NCBI GenBank assembly: GCA_903910495.1
Contig: CAIVZW010000075.1
Coordinates: forward strand, 1-8,729
Reading direction: 5' to 3'
From: an uncultured beta proteobacterium
GTDB taxonomy: Bacteria; Pseudomonadota; Gammaproteobacteria; Burkholderiales; Rhodocyclaceae
Length of the DNA: 8,729 nt
The notes beneath the pieces were generated by a model that was not told the DNA's origin, did no database searches, and saw only the letters and a list, made by a program, of their open reading frames with translations. Positions 1 to 6,003 of this stretch are shown piece after piece (position 1 is the first letter of the stretch; each line of letters starts with the position of its first letter). A program made the translations under genes and the position numbers.

Positions 1-159
1 CAGGGTCTCGTTCTGCATCTCCAGTTCGATCTGGTGTGTCTGAAGTTCTTGCAGAAGTTCTGTATCGGAACGAGCGGATACCTCACCCGTCGCTGACTGA
101 GTAAGTCGCGCCTCCGCAGCGTCCATCAAATGCGGGGGGGGAGGGCATTTCATGCTCAT
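1..159 (-). CDS. PAS/sensor-type signalling protein, N-terminal fragment (runs off the left edge)
   Basis: An open frame of 53 codons enters from the left edge and starts at ATG 159-157. Translation gives a short proline-rich start (MSMKCPPPPHLMDAAEARL) and then ELLQELQTHQIELEMQNETL at about residues 34-53. That second stretch is the characteristic linker found at the N-terminus of many proteobacterial PAS-containing histidine kinases and GGDEF/EAL proteins, just before the first PAS domain. A cytoplasmic sensory role is therefore likely, but the output domain is outside the window and kinase cannot be told from cyclase. An AGGA element 8 nt upstream supports the start at 159. Alternative in-frame Met codons lie at 153 and 126. 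Oddity: eight consecutive C residues on the coding strand (134-141) encode part of the Pro run at residues 6-9. The family assignment rests on a short stretch of sequence. Confidence 0.7.
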   Translation of the reverse strand, partial: MSMKCPPPPHLMDAAEARLTQSATGEVSARSDTELLQELQTHQIELEMQNETL

Positions 160-500
160 AGACGTATTCCTGACCCGCTGGCGCATTCAAGGGGAAGGCG
201 CAAAACCCTATCGCACTTATTCGCAAAGCCTATACCGATATGCTGTTGGCAGCAATACTTGTTTTAGGCTTATGTTTTTATTGGCTTACAACCGAGATGT
301 AACGCTGTCCGTTTGAGCGGTTCCTCTAGACCCGTGAGCGAACATTCAAGACCCCGATTGCGCGGTGCGCTCAATGACTGCAACGCTGCATTGCCGCCAC
401 TCGATACAAAAACTTAAGCGGCTCTTATGGGTCGATTGTGAAGGCGACGATAGAAGGAAGTTGCCCCCCCGGCGATGTTGCCAGGCCCGGACGCCCCTTG
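160..500. other. Intergenic stretch with no supported gene
   Basis: This lies between two minus-strand genes: upstream of the sensor fragment and downstream of the methyltransferase-like gene. Two small plus-strand frames exist (152-316 with 54 codons and 240-299 with 20 codons), but neither has a convincing ribosome binding site or recognisable protein character. The core at about 200-300 is AT-richer and may hold the promoter of the sensor gene. No clear sigma-70 pair, terminator with a T-tract, or tRNA fold was seen. Confidence 0.5.
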
Positions 501-1574
501 CTATCGCAATGGATAACTGTGCCTTCGAGCCGTAGCAATCATTGCCTTTAGATTGGCCTCGGGCGCAAATGGAGGCACTTCACAGCCGGATCCCAAAATA
601 AAACCGCCCCCCTCGCCAGCATCGGCAATGGCCTTTTCACAAGCCGCTTCCACTTCTTCAGGCGTGCCCTGCAGCAAAACGGCAGTCGGATGAATGTTAC
701 CCATAAGGCATACTCTGTCGCCGATTCTCGCTTTGGCTTCAGCCAGGCTGACTGCTGTGTCGAGTTCGATAATGTGGGCACCGGTATCCGCCATGCAATC
801 CAGAACAGGCGTCATATTGCCGCAAATGTGCAGAATACTGGCGGCGTTATATCTCATGCATTCAGGATTGATCGCATCAAAAAATTTCTTTTCGTAGGGG
901 AATGCCCATTTCTTGTACATCGCGGGAGAAATCATGTTAATCGACGCCAGTGAATCTCCGGCTTGTACCAGATTGGCGCCGGCAGACAGCATTGCCCTGG
1001 AAAAAGAAATAAGGGCATCGCTGGTAAGATCCATCAATAAGCGGAAAGCCTCGAGCCGTTCTTCATCTTCTTCCGCTTCAGCCATCGACAGTTGGACGAG
1101 AAAATTTTCAGTTCCCATCAAATGTGAAGCCAGGGAAAAGGGACCGGTACCTGTGCCACGCACACATATTCCGTCTTTTTTCAGTTTGCCACTGAGGATT
1201 TCAGCGGCTTCCAAATAAACCGACATCCGGCCGTCGACGTACGGATCAGGCACTTTGAGCCGATACACCTCGAGAATATCGTCAATTACGGGCATCTTGA
1301 GCGTTGGCGTAGCGTCTTTGAAAAATTCAATGACCACACCAAAACCTTCAGCAATATAGTAATTGTCGGACTGCGGCACCACAGCGTCTTGCCCGTAGAT
1401 TTCCCAGGCTTTGTATTGGGCCTCAGCCATTTTTTTTCCGTTTGAGCAATACTCGCCAAGCAGCGCGCCGCCGATTTTGGCACCATGATTACCCATGTAG
1501 GGCGCCACGGGCACGACGTCAGGCACCTGCATTCTGGCTGCACAGATAATCCGTTCCAGTGATGTAAGCGACAC
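501..1574 (-). CDS. Uroporphyrinogen decarboxylase-superfamily protein, corrinoid methyltransferase type (MtaA/MtbA/CmuA-like)
   Basis: The protein is 357 aa and covers a whole URO-D-type TIM barrel. Near the C-terminus it has H249-x-C251-G (HICGN) and C331 in GSGCEVPPFAPEANL. This is the His-x-Cys...Cys zinc site by which MtaA/MtbA-type enzymes activate a thiol such as coenzyme M, or bind a methylated corrinoid substrate. GTGTGP (residues 140-145) and QAGDS (204-208) are further family landmarks. The MRQAGRY motif and N-terminal arginines of true HemE are absent, so it is not a heme-pathway decarboxylase. Start choice: a TTG two codons upstream (1580) is only 1 nt from the GGAGG at 1582-1586, whereas GTG 1574-1572 has ideal 7-nt spacing, so GTG is preferred. 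The stop is TAG 501-503. No corrinoid-protein or partner methyltransferase gene is visible nearby. Thus the methyl donor, the acceptor and even catalytic activity remain inference. It is probably cytoplasmic. Confidence 0.85.
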   Translation of the reverse strand: MSLTSLERIICAARMQVPDVVPVAPYMGNHGAKIGGALLGEYCSNGKKMAEAQYKAWEIYGQDAVVPQSDNYYIAEGFGVVIEFFKDATPTLKMPVIDDILEVYRLKVPDPYVDGRMSVYLEAAEILSGKLKKDGICVRGTGTGPFSLASHLMGTENFLVQLSMAEAEEDEERLEAFRLLMDLTSDALISFSRAMLSAGANLVQAGDSLASINMISPAMYKKWAFPYEKKFFDAINPECMRYNAASILHICGNMTPVLDCMADTGAHIIELDTAVSLAEAKARIGDRVCLMGNIHPTAVLLQGTPEEVEAACEKAIADAGEGGGFILGSGCEVPPFAPEANLKAMIATARRHSYPLR

Positions 1575-1581
1575 GGGCAAA

Positions 1582-1586
1582 CCTCC
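1582..1586 (-). promoter_or_regulatory. Strong ribosome binding site deciding a GTG start
   Basis: GGAGG read on the minus strand (CCTCC at 1582-1586) lies 7 nt before GTG 1574-1572 and only 1 nt before TTG 1580-1578. The spacing favours the GTG, giving 357 rather than 359 residues for the methyltransferase-like protein. Confidence 0.75.
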
Positions 1587-1727
1587 TCGACTTCTTATTT
1601 TGATTGGGGTAGAAACATTTCACACCCGGGACACACCGACACGGCTTGAAACTTGTGCCTTGGTCGGGGCCAGGTGACTATTAGTGTAACGGATTCGTCA
1701 TGCTTTATGATATGAGCGGGGTCATCC

Positions 1728-1739
1728 AGACGATCGTCT
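1728..1739. promoter_or_regulatory. Perfect 12-bp palindrome AGACGATCGTCT, possible operator
   Basis: The dyad AGACGATCGTCT is fully self-complementary. It lies about 155 bp upstream of the methyltransferase-like start and 120 bp upstream of the putative LysE promoter. A dimeric regulator site is possible, but no regulator gene is in the window and no second copy was seen. Confidence 0.3.
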
Positions 1740-1801
1740 ATCGTGCTATACATCAAAGCAACTTTCCCATAACAATGGTCGCGACCTAGATACCGATGCG
1801 A

Positions 1802-1816
1802 TACAAATGATTTGTA
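1802..1816. promoter_or_regulatory. 15-bp odd-centre palindrome TACAAAT-G-ATTTGTA, candidate operator
   Basis: The half-sites TACAAAT and ATTTGTA are perfect inverted copies around one G. The site overlaps a possible -35 (TTGTAG, 1812-1817) that is 18 bp from CATAAT (1836-1841). It lies about 45 bp upstream of the better LysE promoter at 1860-1889. Odd-centre dyads of this size are typical of small dimeric helix-turn-helix regulators; which family is unknown. Confidence 0.45.
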
Positions 1817-1859
1817 GGACATAAACACAGAAAGGCATAATGGGCATAATTAATGTCCC

Positions 1860-1889
1860 TTGCCCTACGCAAGCATGAGTTGCTATAAA
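1860..1889 (+). promoter_or_regulatory. Putative sigma-70 promoter for the LysE-family gene
   Basis: TTGCCC (1860-1865) and TATAAA (1884-1889) are separated by 18 bp. They point toward the LysE-family start at 1937 and would give an mRNA leader of about 40 nt. This is assigned from consensus alone. A weaker pair, TTGTAG-N18-CATAAT (1812-1841), lies just upstream. Confidence 0.45.
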
Positions 1890-1903
1890 TCCTTTTAGCT
1901 TGC

Positions 1904-1936
1904 ATCTGCATTTCACGCCATCTATCTGCAAATCAC
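1904..1936 (+). repeat. 13-bp direct repeat ATCTGCA(TT/AA)TCAC abutting a start codon
   Basis: ATCTGCATTTCAC (1904-1916) and ATCTGCAAATCAC (1924-1936) match at 11 of 13 positions and recur with an exact 20-bp period, about two helical turns. The second copy ends at the base before ATG 1937 and occupies the place where a Shine-Dalgarno sequence would be; none is visible there. Confidence 0.5.
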
Positions 1937-2578
1937 ATGAATCCAGAAACCATCCTTGCTTATGCTGCTGTCGCCATCATCGCGGTTCTCAGCCCCGGCC
2001 CCGCCATCCTCCTGGCACTGCGAAATGGTATCGCCTTCGGTATGCGAGCGGTCGTCTGGTCTTCTCTGGGCAATGTTTCCGGGCTTTTCTGTCTGTCCTC
2101 CGCGGCGATGCTTGGCCTGGGCTTGCTACTCAAGTCTTCCGCTGTTTTATTCAGTCTGGTCAAACTCGTCGGGGCGATGTATCTCTTCTACATGGGAGTG
2201 CGACACTTGCTGGGCCGTACTTCTGTAATGGCGGTACAGACCAGCGAGGGGAAAAATGTAGAAGCGCCCAAGCCACACCAGCTGTTTCGTGAAGCCTTTC
2301 TCATCGCAGTAACCAATCCCAAGCCAATCCTCTTTTTTACGGCACTCTTCCCGCAGTTCATCAGCGCCAACTCACCGCTACTACCTCAGTTCTTCATTCT
2401 CACCGGGGTTTTCATGACCCTGTCCTTCATCGCGCTGCTCGGCTATGCGATGGTTGCTGCACGCGCACGCGCCTTGTTGCTGCGTCCGCTCTTCGCCCGC
2501 TGGGTCAACCGCGTGGTCGGTGTGGTCTTTATTTCTTTCGCTGCGGCACTTCTTACGCTTCGCCGCCAGGTCGCCTGA
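1937..2578 (+). CDS. LysE/RhtB-family amino-acid exporter
   Basis: The protein is 213 aa, the usual length for LysE/RhtB inner-membrane exporters, and is hydrophobic with about six membrane segments. The family hallmarks are present: SPGPA at residues 19-23 at the end of the first membrane segment, KLVGAMYLFYMGVRHL (76-91) in the third, and TNPKPILFFTALFPQF (126-141) opening the C-terminal half. These carriers export amino acids or derivatives (lysine, homoserine, threonine, cysteine) driven by proton motive force; the substrate here cannot be assigned. The ATG start matches the family N-terminus (MNPETILAY), although no Shine-Dalgarno is visible. The gene is divergent from the methyltransferase-like gene and convergent with livF, with 54 bp between the stop codons, so it is probably its own transcription unit. 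It is not obviously functionally tied to the importer. Confidence 0.9.
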   Translation: MNPETILAYAAVAIIAVLSPGPAILLALRNGIAFGMRAVVWSSLGNVSGLFCLSSAAMLGLGLLLKSSAVLFSLVKLVGAMYLFYMGVRHLLGRTSVMAVQTSEGKNVEAPKPHQLFREAFLIAVTNPKPILFFTALFPQFISANSPLLPQFFILTGVFMTLSFIALLGYAMVAARARALLLRPLFARWVNRVVGVVFISFAAALLTLRRQVA

Positions 2579-2632
2579 TATCAACTCGCATCGGTCGCTG
2601 GACGCTCGCGATGGTCGACAGGAGGCTCCCTG

Positions 2633-3346
2633 TTATTCAGCCCCCAGATACGCCTTGCGTATGGCCGGATTGCTCAGCAATTCCTGCCCCTGCCCTTCGA
2701 GCACGATAGCTCCGTTTTCCAGAACATAGGCGTAATCGCAAAGCGCCAGCGCCTTCTTGGCGTTTTGTTCGACCAGAAGAATGGTCTTGCCGCTCTTGTC
2801 GCGAATTTCCCGAATCAGCTCGAACACGGCCTTCACCACCAGCGGTGCCAGCCCCAGAGATGGCTCGTCGAGCAGTACCAGTCCGGGATCGGACATCAGC
2901 CCGCGGGCGATGGCCAGCATCTGCTGCTCGCCGCCGGAAAGCGTCCCGGCCTGTTGCTGGAGGCGTTCTGCCAGAATCGGGAAGCGCGCATACATGGCGT
3001 CGCGGCGCTGTTCGACCAGTTTCTTGTCGTTGACAATGTAGGCGCCGGCAAGCAAGTTTTCCTCGATGGTGAAGCCGGGAAAAATCTTTCGCCCTTCGGG
3101 GACATGCGCCAGGCCTGCGCGGATGATATTGCAGGCCTTGACCGGCAGGGGTTTGCCACGAAAGAGGACAGAACCTGATTTGGGCTTGACGATACCGGAC
3201 AGGGTGTTGAGCAAGGTTGTTTTGCCCGCACCGTTGGCGCCGATGATGGAAACGATGGATCCCTCATCCACCTTCAGATTGACTCCGCGCAAGGCCTGCA
3301 CCGGGCCGTAGGAGACATGGAGATCTTGAACCGTCAGATAGGACAC
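2633..3346 (-). CDS. livF: Branched-chain amino-acid-type ABC transporter, ATP-binding protein LivF
   Basis: This 237-aa protein is one of two cytoplasmic ATPases of a HAAT-family importer. Walker A is GANGAGKT (36-43), the signature is LSGGEQQ (136-142), and Walker B with the catalytic Glu is LVLLDEP (156-162). The later LLVEQN replaces the usual switch histidine, which is normal for LivF. HVPEGRKIFPGFTIEENL (81-98) is also typical of the subfamily. The start is GTG 3346-3344, only 3 nt after the livG stop, with GAGGAA inside the livG tail as its ribosome binding site, so translation is probably coupled. It is the last gene of livKHMGF. Liv-type importers carry branched-chain amino acids but also amides, urea, or aromatic and other carboxylates, so 'Liv' names the architecture, not the substrate. 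Confidence 0.95.
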   Translation of the reverse strand: MSYLTVQDLHVSYGPVQALRGVNLKVDEGSIVSIIGANGAGKTTLLNTLSGIVKPKSGSVLFRGKPLPVKACNIIRAGLAHVPEGRKIFPGFTIEENLLAGAYIVNDKKLVEQRRDAMYARFPILAERLQQQAGTLSGGEQQMLAIARGLMSDPGLVLLDEPSLGLAPLVVKAVFELIREIRDKSGKTILLVEQNAKKALALCDYAYVLENGAIVLEGQGQELLSNPAIRKAYLGAE

Positions 3347-3349
3347 GGC

Positions 3350-4132
3350 TTATTCCTCTTCACCGATATAGGCTTCGATGACTTCGGGATTGCGGCGCAC
3401 CGCCTCCGGTTCGCCACTGGCCAGAAGTTTTCCGAAACTGAGAACAAATAATTTATGGCTGAGATTCATCACCACTTCCATGCGGTGTTCGATGAAAACG
3501 ATGGTGAAGTTGAAACGTTCGTGCAGGCGGCGAACGAGGTCGATGAATTCGCGGACTTCACTGGGATTCAATCCCGCCGCCGGCTCATCGAGCAGAATCA
3601 CCCTGGGTCGGATGGCCAGCGCCCGCGCCAGTTCAAGCCTGCGCTGCAGGCCATAGGGCAAGGATTCCGGCCGCGCATCTTCCATGCCGGCGAGGCCGAC
3701 CAGATCGAGGTATTCGCGCGCTTTCTGCGCGGCCTGCCGGTCGGACGTGCGCTGTGCAGGCAGCGAGAGAATGGCCGAGAAAAAATTGTAGGGCGCGTAG
3801 GGATCGGATGCGGTCATCACGTTTTCGAGAACGGAGAGCCCCTTGAACAGACGGATGTTCTGGAAGGTACGGCCAATGCCCTCGCGCGCGATGGCATCCT
3901 GCCGCCAGCCGAAAAGCTCGATGCCATCGAGCACGACACTGCCCTTGTCCGGCGCATAAACGCCGGTAATCAGGTTGAAGACCGTGGTCTTGCCGGCGCC
4001 GTTCGGGCCGATGATGCCGACGATCTCGCCGGGCTTGGCATCGAAGGAAAAATCCTCAACCGCTTTCACGCCGCCAAAGGCCAGGCACAGGCCGGTGGCT
4101 TGCAGCAGGCCGCGCGTGGAGGACGTAGTCAT
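3350..4132 (-). CDS. livG: Branched-chain amino-acid-type ABC transporter, ATP-binding protein LivG
   Basis: This 260-aa protein is the second ATPase of the importer. Walker A is GPNGAGKT (42-49), followed by IGRTFQNIRLF (86-96) at the Q-loop. The LivG-type signature is LPYGLQRRLELARAL (158-172), Walker B is VILLDEPAAGLNP (178-190), and the switch His is H215 in FIEHRM. The open frame continues 77 codons upstream, but that part overlaps livM in another frame and has no transporter character. The true start is ATG 4132-4130, which overlaps the livM stop as ATGA (TGA 4131-4129), a classical translational-coupling junction. The stop is TAA 3350-3352. It works with LivF to power the LivHM channel. 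Confidence 0.95.
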   Translation of the reverse strand: MTTSSTRGLLQATGLCLAFGGVKAVEDFSFDAKPGEIVGIIGPNGAGKTTVFNLITGVYAPDKGSVVLDGIELFGWRQDAIAREGIGRTFQNIRLFKGLSVLENVMTASDPYAPYNFFSAILSLPAQRTSDRQAAQKAREYLDLVGLAGMEDARPESLPYGLQRRLELARALAIRPRVILLDEPAAGLNPSEVREFIDLVRRLHERFNFTIVFIEHRMEVVMNLSHKLFVLSFGKLLASGEPEAVRRNPEVIEAYIGEEE

Positions 4133-4986
4133 GACAGTTCTCCTGGTACGGGCTTGCGCTTTTTCCAGAGGCGACTGATTTCCCAGTCGCCGAAAATGCC
4201 GTTGGGCCGGAAATTGATGATCAGCAGCACGATGATGCAGTAGATGAGAATCCGCCAGGCCGAGGCAAAACGCAACAGTTCGGGCAGGCTGGTCAGGATG
4301 ACGGCCGAAACCATGGCGCCGGTCAGGCTGTTGATGCCGCCGACAAAAACGATGATCAGCCACTCGGCCGACACCGTCCAGTTGTAATAACCGGGTTCAA
4401 GGTATTGCGAATAGAAGGCGTACAGCACCCCGGCATAGCCGGTGATGGCACTGGCAAACAGGAAGGTAACAAGTTTCATGCGATTGACGTCGATCCCCAT
4501 CGAGCGCGCCGCCAGTTCGTCGGTTCTCAGCGCCAGACACTGGCGTCCGTATTTGGAATTCTTGTAGCAGGCGACAAGGAACAGGCAGCAGACGACACTG
4601 ACCACGACCAGCGGCAGATCGACACGCTTGGGAATACCGACCAGCCCTTCGGCACCGCCGGTCAATTGTGCCGAATTGTTGAGCACGGAGATGATGGCTT
4701 CGCCAAAGCCGAAGGTTACGAGAGAAATGTAGTCCCGCCGCAAGCGCACCGTCGGCAGGCCGACCAGCAGGCCGGTTAGCATTGCCGCCGCTGAACCGAC
4801 GAGAGCGACGAGCGGAAACGGCAGGCCGAATTTCAATGTCAGCATCGCCGAAACGTAGCCGCCCACAGCCATGAACGCCGCCTGCCCGAAGGAAAACTGG
4901 CCGGTCAGTCCGGTCACCATGTAGGTACCCATGACCCCGATCATGGTGATGCCGGTGAGGGTCAGTATCGAATATATGTAATCCAT
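4129..4986 (-). CDS. livM: Branched-chain amino-acid-type ABC transporter, permease LivM
   Basis: This 285-aa integral membrane protein has about eight hydrophobic segments. The hallmarks of LivM are the N-terminal TGLTGQFSFGQAAFMAVGGY (25-44), the GGAEGLVGIP loop, the cytoplasmic coupling region around ALRTDELAARSMGID that meets the ATPases, a late VGGINSLTGAMV segment, and a terminal RPNGIFG motif. It pairs with LivH to form the inner-membrane channel. The start is ATG 4986-4984, 29 nt after the livH stop; the ribosome binding site there is weak, so translation may be partly coupled. Two TCGGGACA copies lie in that short gap on the coding strand. The 3' end overlaps livG by four bases. Confidence 0.95.
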   Translation of the reverse strand: MDYIYSILTLTGITMIGVMGTYMVTGLTGQFSFGQAAFMAVGGYVSAMLTLKFGLPFPLVALVGSAAAMLTGLLVGLPTVRLRRDYISLVTFGFGEAIISVLNNSAQLTGGAEGLVGIPKRVDLPLVVVSVVCCLFLVACYKNSKYGRQCLALRTDELAARSMGIDVNRMKLVTFLFASAITGYAGVLYAFYSQYLEPGYYNWTVSAEWLIIVFVGGINSLTGAMVSAVILTSLPELLRFASAWRILIYCIIVLLIINFRPNGIFGDWEISRLWKKRKPVPGELS

Positions 4987-5015
4987 AGAGGTGTCCCGAG
5001 TCCTGTCCCGACGGC

Positions 5016-5906
5016 CTAGGCTTTTTCCTGAACGATCACGCCGGCAATTCCGCGCGGTCGCACGAGGAGGAAAACCAGCATGATCACGAACACGCAGGCC
5101 GGCATCCAGCCCGACCCGACCATGCCGATCAGTGCCACCTCGACAATGCCCAGCAGCAAGGCGCCGATCACGGCCCCGGTAATATTGCCCAGACCGCCGA
5201 TCACCGAGGCGATGAAACCCTTGACGACCAGTTGCCCCAACTGCGGATAGAGCGAATAATTCATGCCCAGAAAAACGCCGCTGATGCCGCCGAGCGCGCC
5301 GGACATGGCGAAAGTGGCCATCACCACCCGGTCGGCGTCGATGCCCATCAGGCTGGCAGTGTTGACGTCGAACGACACGGTACGCACGGCGAGACCGAGC
5401 TTGGTTCGATACAGCACGAACAGCAAGATAGCCAGTGCCGCGGCGGAGAACAACAGGGTCACGAAATCGGCAACGGAGAACGACATGCCAAGAATTTCGA
5501 TGTTCTTGGAGGAAAAGAAAACCGGATAGGAGTAGAAATTGCTGGAGGCAAAAATGGTGATGATGTTTTCCAGCAGGATGCCGAGCGTGATCGAAGAAAT
5601 GAAGTAGTAGATCACCGGTGCCTGGTTGCGGCGCAATCGACGAAAGCCGACCCGCTCGATACCGACAGCGGTAATCGCTCCGGCCACAGCGGCGGTGAGA
5701 ACAACCGCCAGGAACATCACACTGCCGCTGATTTTGCCGTCGAAAATCCAGATGTAGGCGAGATAGCCTGCGTAGGCGGTGAATGACATGACCCCGCCGT
5801 GCGAAAAATTCGAGAATTTCAGAATGTTGAAGACCAGGGCGAAACCGACCGCAACGAGCGAATAAACGGCACCCAGCGACAATCCAAAGAAAATATTTTG
5901 CAGCAT
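5016..5906 (-). CDS. livH: Branched-chain amino-acid-type ABC transporter, permease LivH
   Basis: This 296-aa inner-membrane permease has about eight hydrophobic segments. GLSLGAVYSLVAVGFALVFN (8-27) followed by FSNFSHGGVM is the LivH N-terminal signature. The central coupling region is LAVRTVSFDVNTASLMGID, the late motif is VKGFIASVIGGLGNITGAV, and the C-terminal motif is RPRGI. The start is ATG 5906-5904, with AAGGGA about 6 nt upstream on the coding strand. It follows livK after a 97-nt gap that contains a strong hairpin, and precedes livM by 29 nt. The stop is TAG 5016-5018. It forms the transmembrane heterodimer with LivM; substrate choice comes mainly from LivK. Confidence 0.95.
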   Translation of the reverse strand: MLQNIFFGLSLGAVYSLVAVGFALVFNILKFSNFSHGGVMSFTAYAGYLAYIWIFDGKISGSVMFLAVVLTAAVAGAITAVGIERVGFRRLRRNQAPVIYYFISSITLGILLENIITIFASSNFYSYPVFFSSKNIEILGMSFSVADFVTLLFSAAALAILLFVLYRTKLGLAVRTVSFDVNTASLMGIDADRVVMATFAMSGALGGISGVFLGMNYSLYPQLGQLVVKGFIASVIGGLGNITGAVIGALLLGIVEVALIGMVGSGWMPACVFVIMLVFLLVRPRGIAGVIVQEKA

Positions 5907-5939
5907 GGCTTCCCTTTGTCAGGAAAAGGACACAGTCAA

Positions 5940-5975
5940 AACCAGGGCGCGGTCAATTGCTGGCCGCGCCCGGTT
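5940..5975 (-). terminator. Strong intercistronic hairpin between livK and livH (partial terminator or processing/stability element)
   Basis: GGGCGCGG (5945-5952) pairs perfectly with CCGCGCCC (5964-5971) across an 11-nt loop. The stem extends by AACC (5940-5943) with GGTT (5972-5975) around one bulged A (5944). On the transcribed minus strand a four-T run follows within the outer stem. It resembles an attenuating terminator or 3'-end stabiliser. This is a common arrangement for making more periplasmic binding protein than permease. Confidence 0.65.
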
Positions 5976-6003
5976 CTTCTACCGCCTACGATTCACGCAG
6001 TGA

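Larger units (their letters stand above)
1575..1936. promoter_or_regulatory. Divergent regulatory gap between the methyltransferase-like and LysE genes
   Basis: This 362-bp AT-rich gap separates two divergent genes, so promoters for both should lie here. It contains a 12-bp perfect palindrome (1728-1739), a 15-bp odd-centre palindrome (1802-1816), a tandem GGCATAAT pair (1834-1841 and 1843-1850), promoter-like boxes facing LysE, and a 13-bp direct repeat just before the LysE start. A 77-codon minus-strand frame at 1595-1828 looks spurious. Confidence 0.6.

Noticed and set aside
152..316. 54-codon plus-strand frame and a nested 20-codon hydrophobic frame (240-299)
   Set aside because: No Shine-Dalgarno. 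The first overlaps the start of the sensor gene and neither resembles a known small protein.
501..1574. Annotation as HemE (heme-pathway uroporphyrinogen decarboxylase)
   Set aside because: The MRQAGRY motif and substrate-binding arginines of HemE are missing, while the HxC...C zinc site of the methyltransferase branch is present.
1595..1828. 77-codon minus-strand open frame in the methyltransferase/LysE gap
   Set aside because: No ribosome binding site or family character was seen, and it overlaps palindromes and promoter-like boxes.
2618..2633. ACAGG/CCTGT hairpin between the LysE-family gene and livF as a bidirectional terminator
   Set aside because: The stem is only five pairs, there is no T-run on either strand, and it overlaps the livF stop codon; too weak to call.
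3455..4243. 262-codon plus-strand open frame
   Set aside because: It is antisense to livG and the end of livM, which are certain from Walker and signature motifs; the frame has low-complexity shadow composition.
4133..4363. 77-codon N-terminal extension of the livG frame
   Set aside because: It overlaps livM in another frame, has no family similarity, and the ATGA junction at 4129-4132 explains the true start.
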